Below are positions 38,480 to 46,342 of a stretch of DNA of 64,000 nt, one piece after another. Origin of the DNA: Cohnella rhizosphaerae (lineage in GTDB: Bacteria > Bacillota > Bacilli > Paenibacillales > Paenibacillaceae); the NCBI RefSeq assembly GCF_029525575.1, contig NZ_JAPDIA010000007.1:930001-994000 (forward strand). Direction: 5' to 3'. The position numbers and the translations under genes are program-made. Each line of letters begins with the position of its first letter. Position 1 is the stretch's first letter. The notes below the pieces were generated by a model. It saw only the letters and a program-made list of their open reading frames with translations. It ran no database searches and was not told the origin of the DNA.

Positions 38480-39724
38480 ATGGGTATGGCAAAAACGGAC
38501 CGAAAGCTGCGGCTGGTGCTGTCCGGCTACTACGGCTTCCGCAATAGCGGAGACGAGGCGGTGCTGCTCAGCATCCTGAACGCGCTCGAACAGGCCGGCG
38601 AAGATCAAGGCGTATTCGTCGAGCCGATCGTGCTGTCCGGCGATCCGGCCTGGACGGCCCGGCAGTACGGCGTCTGGTCGGTGCCGCGCATGAAGCTGCG
38701 CGAGGTGCGCGAGGCGATCGCCGCCAGCGACGGCGTCATCAGCGGCGGCGGCAGCCTGCTCCAGGATGCGACGGGTCTCGGGTCGATCCCGTATTATCTG
38801 GGCATCCTGGAGATGGCGCGCTGGGCGCGCAAGCCGACGTTCGTGTACGCCCAGGGCATCGGACCGGTAAAGCGGCGGATGTTCGGGCCGTTCATCGCGC
38901 GGGCGATGCGCAAGGCGTCGTACGTGTCGGTGCGGGACGGCGAATCGGCCGCGCTGCTGGCCGGGTTCGGCGTCCCGGAGGACCGGGTCGCGGTCGTGCC
39001 GGACCCGGTCATGGGGCTGCCGCTGCCGCCGGCGGACGGCGGGGCGGCTGCGGTTCGCGGCGCCGCTGCCGCAGGCGGCGCCGAAGGTGGCGGGCCCCGC
39101 GCGGCCGAAGGCGCTGGGCCCGCGGGGGCGGACGGCGCCGCCGAAGGCGCGGCGCGCGAGGGCGGCACGGACAGGCCGCCGCTGGTCGGCGTGTCCGTGC
39201 GGTTCTGGCGCGGCGACCGGTCCGATCTGGACCGGATCGCCGCTGCGCTGGCCGCGCTGGCGCGACAGCGCGCGGTGCGGCTGCGGTTTTTGCCCTTTCA
39301 CGAGGGCGCGGACGAGGACGCGTCGCGCTACGTGATCGAGCGGCTGGGCGAAGCCGCCGCCATGGCTGAGATCGCGCCCGCGCACGATGCGCCGCAGGAG
39401 ATGCTGCGCGAGATCGACCGCTGCGACCTGCTGGTCGGCATGCGGCTGCACTCGCTCATTTACGCCGCCAACCGCGAGGTGCCGCTGCTCGGCTTGTCCT
39501 ACGACCCGAAGATCGACCAATTCCTGCATCGCCTCGGCGACCGTCCGGTCGGAACCGTCGACGCGATCGATTTGCAACATTTTGCGGCCAAGGCCGTCCA
39601 ATTCATAGAAGATCCGGCACAGTGGCGCATCGACCATTACAGCGCCATCCGGCGACTGAAGGAAGAAGCGGCCGTACCGGCGCAGCGAATCGTCGAAGCC
39701 TGTCTGGAGCTTAGAGGGAGATAA
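38480..39724 (+). CDS. csaB: Polysaccharide pyruvyl transferase CsaB
   Basis: A 414-residue enzyme adding ketal pyruvate to the secondary cell wall polymer, the modification recognised by SLH domains. Typical features are the N-terminal SGYYGFRNSGDEAVL motif, GGGSLLQD, YAQGIGP and the C-terminal GMRLHSLIYAA...LSYDPKI. Between the two GT-B-like halves, residues about 184-230 are an Ala/Gly-rich low-complexity linker, making the protein longer than usual. ATG 38480 is 9 bases after GGCGGTG; GTG 38468 overlaps that site. tagA follows directly. Confidence 0.94.
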   Translation: MGMAKTDRKLRLVLSGYYGFRNSGDEAVLLSILNALEQAGEDQGVFVEPIVLSGDPAWTARQYGVWSVPRMKLREVREAIAASDGVISGGGSLLQDATGLGSIPYYLGILEMARWARKPTFVYAQGIGPVKRRMFGPFIARAMRKASYVSVRDGESAALLAGFGVPEDRVAVVPDPVMGLPLPPADGGAAAVRGAAAAGGAEGGGPRAAEGAGPAGADGAAEGAAREGGTDRPPLVGVSVRFWRGDRSDLDRIAAALAALARQRAVRLRFLPFHEGADEDASRYVIERLGEAAAMAEIAPAHDAPQEMLREIDRCDLLVGMRLHSLIYAANREVPLLGLSYDPKIDQFLHRLGDRPVGTVDAIDLQHFAAKAVQFIEDPAQWRIDHYSAIRRLKEEAAVPAQRIVEACLELRGR

Positions 39725-39727
39725 ACC

Positions 39728-40495
39728 ATGTCTCAATCCGCGGAAGCGCGCAGTTTTCCGACCGTATCGATTTACGGCATCCCTTTTTCCAAAATGAATA
39801 TGGTCCAAACGGTCGATTATCTCGTTAAGGCGGTAGCGTCCGGCAAGAGCCATCGCGTCGTCACCGGCAATCCGGAGATGGTCATGAAGTCGCTCCAGAA
39901 TCCGGTGTTCCGCAAGGCGCTGGCGACCGCCGAGTTGGTCGTCCCCGACGGCACGGGCGTAGTTTGGGCGGCGCGGCGCGTCCGCCAACCGGTGGCCGAA
40001 CGCGTCGCCGGATACGACCTGCTGCACGAACTGATGCGCGAGGGTGGCCGTCGTCATTGGAGCGTATATTTGCTCGGCGCATCGCAGGATGTCGTGGACG
40101 CGGCCCGTGCCAAGCTGGCTTCGCTCTATCCCGGCATTCGATTCGCGGGCGTTCGCAACGGGTATTTTACCGACAGAGACGATGAAGCCGTCGTATCAGC
40201 CATTCGCGAAGCGAAGCCCGACCTGCTGTTCGTCGCGCGATCGATGGATAACCAGGAGCCGTGGCTGGCGAAGCACCAGGCCGCGCTCGGCGTCCCCGTC
40301 ATGATGGGCGTCGGCGGCAGCTTCGACGTGCTGGCCGGCAAGACGAAGCGCGCCCCTGCGGTATTTATCAAGCTGAGGCTGGAGTGGTTCTACAGGCTGC
40401 TTCGGGAGCCGACGCGGATCAGGCGAATGATGGTACTTCCCCGATTCGCGATCAAAGTGGCCCGAGACGGCGATAACCTTTTGCAAACGAAATGA
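39728..40495 (+). CDS. tagA: WecG/TagA/CpsF-family glycosyltransferase
   Basis: A 255-residue GT26 enzyme that adds ManNAc (or similar) to undecaprenyl-linked GlcNAc, the second step in wall polymer linkage-unit synthesis. VVTGNPEMV and VVPDGTGVVWA (catalytic Asp) are the family signature; the C-terminal amphipathic region RLEWFYRLLREPTRIRRM is the membrane-binding tail. Four bases after csaB, so coexpressed. Confidence 0.95.
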   Translation: MSQSAEARSFPTVSIYGIPFSKMNMVQTVDYLVKAVASGKSHRVVTGNPEMVMKSLQNPVFRKALATAELVVPDGTGVVWAARRVRQPVAERVAGYDLLHELMREGGRRHWSVYLLGASQDVVDAARAKLASLYPGIRFAGVRNGYFTDRDDEAVVSAIREAKPDLLFVARSMDNQEPWLAKHQAALGVPVMMGVGGSFDVLAGKTKRAPAVFIKLRLEWFYRLLREPTRIRRMMVLPRFAIKVARDGDNLLQTK

Positions 40496-40564
40496 AAATG
40501 CGTGAAAACAAGCTTGCATGAAGGAAAACGGCCTTTTTTGCCGGAATTCGGCGAAATTATTGGC

Positions 40565-40593
40565 TTGTTCATTCCCGTGCCGGAGCGTATAAT
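40565..40593 (+). promoter_or_regulatory. Sigma-A promoter of tagO
   Basis: TTGTTC (40565-40570) and consensus TATAAT (40588-40593), 17-bp spacer, 35 bp before the tagO start. Confidence 0.72.
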
Positions 40594-40627
40594 TCATTCC
40601 GGTACATAAGCTAAAGGAGATGTAAAG

Positions 40628-41773
40628 ATGCCGACAGGCTGGATGGTTGGAATCGGGATTACCGGATTTGTGCTATCGCTCGCGCTTGCGCTGGTGCTGA
40701 CGCCGCTCGTCAAGAAGTTCGCGTTTCTCGTGGGCGCGGTCGACAAACCGAATTATCGCAAGGTGCACACGCGGATCATGCCCCGGCTCGGTGGCCTGTC
40801 CTTCTACGCTTCGTTTACGGTCATTATTCTTCTCTTGCTGCCGCTTATTCCGGAGCACTGGTTCAGCGCTCACGACAAACGCCTCATCGGCGCGCTGCTG
40901 ACAGGCGGTTCGCTCATCGTACTGCTCGGCGCGCTGGACGACAGGTTCCAGCTGTCCGCCAAGCTCAAGCTGCTCGTGCAGATCGCTGCGGCGTGCGTCG
41001 TCGTTTTCGGCTTCGATATTCGAATGGACTTCGTTAACATACCTTTCGGCGCTGCCAGCCAATCCCTGACGGATTGGATCAGCATTCCGCTCACGATCTT
41101 CTGGATCGTCGGCGTCACCAACGCCATCAATCTGATCGACGGGCTCGACGGCCTGGCGGCCGGCGTATCCGGCATCGCGATCAGCTCGATTCTGGTCATG
41201 TCCGCCCTGATGGGCCAAGGAACCGTCGTTATCCTGTGCGCGGTGCTGCTCGGCGGCATTATCGGTTTCCTGTTCTTCAACTTCCACCCGGCCAAGATCT
41301 TCATGGGCGATTCGGGCGCGCTGTTTCTTGGCTTCGCGCTGGCGATGCTGTCGATGCTCGGGTTCAAGCAGATCACGGTCGTCTCCTTCGTGACGCCGCT
41401 GCTGCTAATCGGCGTGCCGCTGTCGGATACGTTTTTCGCGATCATTCGCCGCCGCGTACAGAAGAAGCCGATATTCGAGCCAGACAAAGGGCATCTGCAT
41501 CACTGCCTGCAGCAACTGGGCTTCAGCCACCGCAAGACGGTGCTGATCATCTACGGCGTGGCCGCATTCTTCGGCGCATGCGCCGTGCTCCAGTCGGTCT
41601 TCTCGAACTCAGGCGTCGGCAACTGGCTGACCTTCGTCGTCATCTGCGTGCTGCTCGTCCTGCTGCAGATCGGCGCCGAACTCATCGGCATCGTGGACAA
41701 GTCCAAACGTCCGATCCTGAACTTCCTCGCGCGGATGCGCGTGAAGGAGACGGCGGGCACGCGTTCCAAGTAA
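40628..41773 (+). CDS. tagO: Undecaprenyl-phosphate GlcNAc-1-phosphate transferase (TagO/WecA family)
   Basis: A 381-residue polytopic membrane enzyme that starts wall polymer synthesis by moving GlcNAc-1-P to undecaprenyl phosphate. Catalytic and binding motifs: LGALDDRF (Asp-Asp), NAINLIDGLDGLAAG, FNFHPAKIFMGDSGAL and DKGHLHHCLQQLG (His-rich loop). About ten or eleven membrane helices. AAAGGAGATG precedes ATG 40628. Confidence 0.95.
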   Translation: MPTGWMVGIGITGFVLSLALALVLTPLVKKFAFLVGAVDKPNYRKVHTRIMPRLGGLSFYASFTVIILLLLPLIPEHWFSAHDKRLIGALLTGGSLIVLLGALDDRFQLSAKLKLLVQIAAACVVVFGFDIRMDFVNIPFGAASQSLTDWISIPLTIFWIVGVTNAINLIDGLDGLAAGVSGIAISSILVMSALMGQGTVVILCAVLLGGIIGFLFFNFHPAKIFMGDSGALFLGFALAMLSMLGFKQITVVSFVTPLLLIGVPLSDTFFAIIRRRVQKKPIFEPDKGHLHHCLQQLGFSHRKTVLIIYGVAAFFGACAVLQSVFSNSGVGNWLTFVVICVLLVLLQIGAELIGIVDKSKRPILNFLARMRVKETAGTRSK

Positions 41774-41787
41774 AGCTTGAGATTAAC

Positions 41788-41823
41788 GGCCCTGTTCCGC
41801 GCGTGCGGGCAGGGCTTTTATTA
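41788..41823 (+). terminator. Terminator of tagO
   Basis: GCCCTG (41789-41794) / CAGGGC (41810-41815) with inner CCGC/GCGG stem, followed by TTTTATTAT. Confidence 0.75.
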
Positions 41824-42008
41824 TGCCAGAACGGGGCGAGTGGGTACGGAGTCTTATTATGGAGAAAATGGCTAAACAATTGGGGCCGAGCGACCGATAA
41901 CAACAGTACGATAACTGTCTTCCGAGGCAAGTTGGGTGGTGTTCGTTCCTTTATTCCGTTTTCCGACGTCCCTATAACTAACGATCCCGCACAAGGAGGA
42001 TTTTTCCT

Positions 42009-45000
42009 TTGAAACTTCTGAACACACGGTTTATCGCTTGGGTGCTGACGCTGGCGCTCGTCGCGACGCTCCTGCCATTGACGCCCGTCAAGTCCGCGGA
42101 TGCGGCATCGGCTTACTTCCAATTCGACGATTACAGCACTTCTGATCAGGCGCCTTCCGAGGTGAACAACAATGTTATCGACATTGCGGGCACTTTCAGC
42201 GGCGTTTCTTCTACGACCATTAACTATAAGATCGAAAAGCTGATCATAAACGGATCGACCACCAAGGTTGCCGAGTCGTCGATCGGTTCGACGAAGCCTA
42301 TCATTACCGGATCTAATTCTTTCCGTTTCGCTGGTATCACGATTTATGACGGCCTGAACCGAATTACGGTTACCGGTACGAATACGGCAGGCAATATTGT
42401 CGACGGCACTGCTTACGTGAATTTTACGAACGTGCCTGTCATCTCGGACATCAAGCTGATCGACGGCACCGTGCTCCCCGAGAGCAGCTCGCTTCTCGTG
42501 ACCAGCCCGACCGCCACGATCTCCTTGAAGGCGCCCAATGCGACCGAAGTAACGATCAACGGAACGCAGATGTTTGGCGGCGCCGGTTCTAGCTTTGTGT
42601 TGTCCGGTATCGCGCTGAATCATGGCTTGAACACCTTGACGATCGTTGCTAAAAACGCAACGAAGACTTATGAATTGAAGCGGTATCTTGTATACTATAA
42701 CGGTTCATTAACGGCCTATGGCGTTAAGATGGGAACACAGGAGATCGGCGGTGAGCCGACCTTCACTTCGGCAATTGCTTCGACGAGTGTATCGGGTACT
42801 GTTGTCATTCCCTACACCGGTACGACCGTACCTGCGGGCAATGTCACAGTAGAATTGTGGAAAACGGGAGACACCGCTGCGACTTCCGTCTCCGGCAGCA
42901 CCTACTCGCTTGTAAACACAACACCCGGTTATGTGATTTACAACTTTACAACGATAGCTAATAATTTTGATGTGTCCACGAATGGCGACTATTATCTGCG
43001 TATCATCGGTCCAAGCCCAACGCTGACGGATACGCTGGCGTTTAAGATGCTGCTGTCCGGTTCCCCTAGCATCGCGGGCATTAAGCAGATGTACAATGTA
43101 ACAGTGCCTTCATCGGGGACTACGGTTACGGCAGCCTCGACCGCAAATTTTTCCAACAATGCAGTGGTTTCTCAACTTCCGCTTTATCTACTGCTTGATA
43201 CTTTGAATTTCGGTTCAAATACAGTCGATGTCAAAGTCGAGCGCGGTACTGAAGATGTAACGGCCCAATCGGATATTGTGAAGAATTCATACTTCGATGG
43301 CGCGGGCAAGCCTGTATTGCTTATTCGCAGTTTGCCGGCCGGTCAACTGAAGTTGACTTTTGCCATTAAGAACGGTGCGACGACACTTTATACGCTTACT
43401 CGCGCCTTTACTTATAATCCGGCGCCGGCGATCCAAATCGAAAACTTGTACACCGGCATGACGTTTACTGATCCAACCAACTTCCTGAATTACAACATTG
43501 TGGGCAGTCTGCCCAACTTCAACTTGTACACCGCCGCAGAGCTCAATTCGCTCCAGGTTACGCTTAACGGCAGAACCGTGCCGTTGAATCAGGGCAGCAA
43601 CATTACAATTAGCTCCGGCAAGTTCACGTTTGTTCCCGGCAATACGACGCCGACGCCAATTTCGCTTGTGGCCGGTGCGAATACGATTACGTTTTCAGGC
43701 AAAGCGAGCGGCGTTCCCGTATCTACTTCCTATACGATCTATTTGTTCTCGGACGATGAGCCGGCGGTAACCAGCATTAGACCGGTGCCTTACGTTCTGC
43801 CGCCGAACAACGACGATCCTACTTTGCCAAAGCGCAAATTCTCGGATCCCGACGTGAAGTTTGCGGTCACGGACACCAATGAATACACGACGACAGAAAA
43901 GTCGCTCGACCTGCTTTTCAAGGCCAAAGACTTCGACGAAATGGATATGCTGATTGATGGCAAATCCGTTGCAACAGGAAAGATTAATACTTCTGTCACA
44001 CCGGCAAGACTTGATTTGACGGATCCTGCGACTCCAGCAGACAGTATCAAACCTTTTGTAGATATGAGAGCGAATAGCTTGCCGCTTACGCAGTACTCCC
44101 TGCAGTCCGGAGAGACCGAATACCAGATTCGTCTTTCGGAGATCAAGCTGCCGACTTCCGGCAAGATCACCTTTACGGTTATCCTGCGGAAGGGCACCGT
44201 TACTGTATCCCAGACGATCACGATCATTCGGGATTATTCTCCGTATCTTGTGCTATCGCCGAAGCTGCCGAACGAGGCGGTCATCAACGCAAACTTCCTG
44301 CCGATCAGCATCAAGGCGGAGGGTGCGAGTCAAGTGCTTATCGGCAAGGTTGAGATGACTAAAGGCGAGGGCGACATTTTCCGTTACGAGATGCCTAATC
44401 TTAAAGCCGGCAAAAACACGATTAAATTTACGGTCGTCACTGGTACGCAAAAGGTGAACGGTTCATTTGACGTAACTTACGCAGCGGACAATTCGGTAGC
44501 TGCACAGTACAAAGCGAATGTATCTGCTTCGGGCAAAGTCAACATCTTTAGCGGCGAGCTACAGTTGTCATTTCCGAAGAACACGTTCCTGCGCCAGGCC
44601 AATACGAGTCCGGGACAGGACGTAAAGACGGTCGATCTGTTCAACTCCCAGCAGATCTACTTCGGCATTGCCGATCGAACGGATGGACGTACTTTAAAGA
44701 AATATAACGCTGTAGGCGAGACGGATCTGGCGGGCAACTCGCTTGATGGTACGATCAAGGATGTACCGGTGGATTCGTATGCGGTCGATCGTTTGACGCC
44801 TAAAACGAATTTCGCGTATGCCTCCAAGCTGTTTTGGATCGATGCAGGCTACTTCGACGCGACGGCATCGACAACCAGCGGCGAATTTACGATGGTGAAG
44901 GCGATGCAGCCTTATCAGGCTTCGAACATGTTCTACGGCCGGGTGTATGACGCCTCCAAATGGCTGGAACCTTCGCAACGAGGCTCCATTACGTTGAAAT

Positions 45001-45773
45001 ATGACGCGAACATTGCGAACGTCTACGGGCAAAACTTAAGCGTCTGGCGCTATACGAACAATGGCTGGGAAAACATCGGCGGCGTCGTTAACACGTCTAA
45101 CAAGACTGTAACCGCCCCATTTGACGGCTTCGGGTACTATACGGTTATGGGCTTGCGCTACAGCTTCAGCGATATTATCGGCCACAAGTATGCGCGGCTC
45201 GCGCTGGAGTCCATGTTCTCCCATGGCGTCATGAACAACAAGGATGCGAACTCCTTCGGCGTCTATGAGAACATCACGCGCGGCGAATTCGCACAAATGC
45301 TTGTGAAGATGATGGGGATTCCGCTCCAGTATGACCCGAACAATATGACGTTCGACGACGTACAGCCATTCGATTACCCGGATCAGCCGTACTGGAATTA
45401 TCGTTACGTCGAGACGGCGGTCAAGAAGGGGTATATCAGAGGCAAATCGCCTCGGTTGTTCATGCCCAACGACAACCTGACGCGCGGCGAAGCGGCCGTC
45501 ATGATCGCGAGGGCGCTAAATCTGGTGAAGAGCAATGCGGATGCCGAGAAGGATCTTGCGTCTTTGCAAAAGATTTTCACCGATGCATCGACGACGGACA
45601 CTTATGCAGTGAGTTCGATCTTGGCCGTGAACAAGGCCGGGTTTATCTCTGGAATTGCCAACACGGTCTCTGGCGGCAAAGCGACGTTCCGCTACGAACC
45701 GGACTCCAATCTCTCCCGCGCGGATGCGGCGGTCATCGCACAGCGCGTCATGAAGAAGCTCAAGAAGCTTTAA
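42009..45773 (+). CDS. Secreted SLH-domain cell wall protein with Ig-like repeats
   Basis: A 1254-residue protein starting at TTG 42009, 8 bases after AAGGAGGA. Signal peptide about 1-34 (ending ADAASA). The long middle is a series of beta-rich, Ser/Thr-rich repeats of unidentified type. Three C-terminal SLH domains (about 1045-1250) carry the hallmark ITRGEFAQMLVKM, LTRGEAAVMIARAL and LSRADAAVIAQRV segments and would bind pyruvylated wall polymer. Directly downstream of csaB-tagA-tagO. The size and repeat structure suggest an S-layer-associated or adhesive protein; enzymatic activity is not indicated. Confidence 0.9.
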   Translation: MKLLNTRFIAWVLTLALVATLLPLTPVKSADAASAYFQFDDYSTSDQAPSEVNNNVIDIAGTFSGVSSTTINYKIEKLIINGSTTKVAESSIGSTKPIITGSNSFRFAGITIYDGLNRITVTGTNTAGNIVDGTAYVNFTNVPVISDIKLIDGTVLPESSSLLVTSPTATISLKAPNATEVTINGTQMFGGAGSSFVLSGIALNHGLNTLTIVAKNATKTYELKRYLVYYNGSLTAYGVKMGTQEIGGEPTFTSAIASTSVSGTVVIPYTGTTVPAGNVTVELWKTGDTAATSVSGSTYSLVNTTPGYVIYNFTTIANNFDVSTNGDYYLRIIGPSPTLTDTLAFKMLLSGSPSIAGIKQMYNVTVPSSGTTVTAASTANFSNNAVVSQLPLYLLLDTLNFGSNTVDVKVERGTEDVTAQSDIVKNSYFDGAGKPVLLIRSLPAGQLKLTFAIKNGATTLYTLTRAFTYNPAPAIQIENLYTGMTFTDPTNFLNYNIVGSLPNFNLYTAAELNSLQVTLNGRTVPLNQGSNITISSGKFTFVPGNTTPTPISLVAGANTITFSGKASGVPVSTSYTIYLFSDDEPAVTSIRPVPYVLPPNNDDPTLPKRKFSDPDVKFAVTDTNEYTTTEKSLDLLFKAKDFDEMDMLIDGKSVATGKINTSVTPARLDLTDPATPADSIKPFVDMRANSLPLTQYSLQSGETEYQIRLSEIKLPTSGKITFTVILRKGTVTVSQTITIIRDYSPYLVLSPKLPNEAVINANFLPISIKAEGASQVLIGKVEMTKGEGDIFRYEMPNLKAGKNTIKFTVVTGTQKVNGSFDVTYAADNSVAAQYKANVSASGKVNIFSGELQLSFPKNTFLRQANTSPGQDVKTVDLFNSQQIYFGIADRTDGRTLKKYNAVGETDLAGNSLDGTIKDVPVDSYAVDRLTPKTNFAYASKLFWIDAGYFDATASTTSGEFTMVKAMQPYQASNMFYGRVYDASKWLEPSQRGSITLKYDANIANVYGQNLSVWRYTNNGWENIGGVVNTSNKTVTAPFDGFGYYTVMGLRYSFSDIIGHKYARLALESMFSHGVMNNKDANSFGVYENITRGEFAQMLVKMMGIPLQYDPNNMTFDDVQPFDYPDQPYWNYRYVETAVKKGYIRGKSPRLFMPNDNLTRGEAAVMIARALNLVKSNADAEKDLASLQKIFTDASTTDTYAVSSILAVNKAGFISGIANTVSGGKATFRYEPDSNLSRADAAVIAQRVMKKLKKL

Positions 45774-45781
45774 TGTCCGGT

Positions 45782-45828
45782 CGGGAGTCTCCGCTTTGGC
45801 GGGGCTCCCGTTTCTCATTTTTCATAGA
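45782..45828 (+). terminator. Terminator of the 42-kb SLH gene
   Basis: CGGGAGTCTCCGC (45782-45794) pairs with GCGGGGCTCCCG (to 45810), followed by TTTCTCATTTTT. Confidence 0.82.
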
Positions 45829-45856
45829 ATTGTGCGCTGGAGGAAAACTTTTGGCA

Positions 45857-45886
45857 ATGACGCCGTCGACGGCCTTAGGCTATACT
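45857..45886 (+). promoter_or_regulatory. Possible upstream S-layer promoter (P1)
   Basis: ATGACG (45857-45862) and TATACT (45881-45886), 18-bp spacer. Confidence 0.38.
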
Positions 45887-46104
45887 ATGGAAGTCTTAAG
45901 TCATACATAGAAGGTTGAGCCTGGAAGACAAGCATGATTGGGAGTCGCTGAAACCGTGTAAATGTAGTCAGGACAAATCCGGAAAAAATTAGATTAAAAA
46001 AAATGGATTCAAGCGCAACTTTTCATGACGAACCGCGTCTAACATCATGTGACTTTCAAGAGGGACTTAAGTCATGCAGCGTGCTAGCATTTCCAAGAAT
46101 TCTC

Positions 46105-46133
46105 TTTACGCTAGGTTTGCTCGCATGTATAAT
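46105..46133 (+). promoter_or_regulatory. S-layer promoter (P2)
   Basis: TTTACG (46105-46110) and consensus TATAAT (46128-46133) with a 17-bp spacer, about 130 bp before the first possible start codon. Confidence 0.65.
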
Positions 46134-46250
46134 GATCAAAGTGGCATCATTTACCCTGGCCATTTTCTGCTTGTTTACGAGTTTCTGCGACATGCTTCTA
46201 CTACCATAGACATGTGCAGACATCAATTATAGACAACGCTCAACTCCGGA

Positions 46251-46342
46251 GAGGGGGTGACACACCGATGAGAGAATCGAGCTACAAATCTTCTACACAA
46301 ACATTACAGAGTCCTTTCCGAGGAGGAGAAAAAAAGGTTATG
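46251..46342 (+). promoter_or_regulatory. Two in-frame translation start sites of the S-layer gene
   Basis: GAGGGGGTGA (46251-46260) lies 7 bases before ATG 46268; GAGGAGGAG (about 46320-46328) lies before ATG 46340. Both ATGs are in the same frame, 24 codons apart, with no stop between. The second begins a standard signal peptide; the first would put a Ser/Lys/Arg-rich extension in front of it. Confidence 0.65.

Larger units (their letters stand above)
45829..46267 (+). promoter_or_regulatory. Long regulatory region/leader of the major S-layer gene
   Basis: Some 440 bp without a believable gene (a hydrophobic 68-codon frame at 46003 has no ribosome site). It holds two candidate promoters and two copies of CTTAAGTCAT (45895-45904 and 46066-46075). 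Long untranslated leaders with tandem promoters are usual for S-layer genes. Confidence 0.6.

Noticed and set aside
46003..46209. 68-codon hydrophobic open frame upstream of the S-layer gene
   Set aside because: No ribosome site, overlaps the promoter P2, codon use unlike the neighbours.
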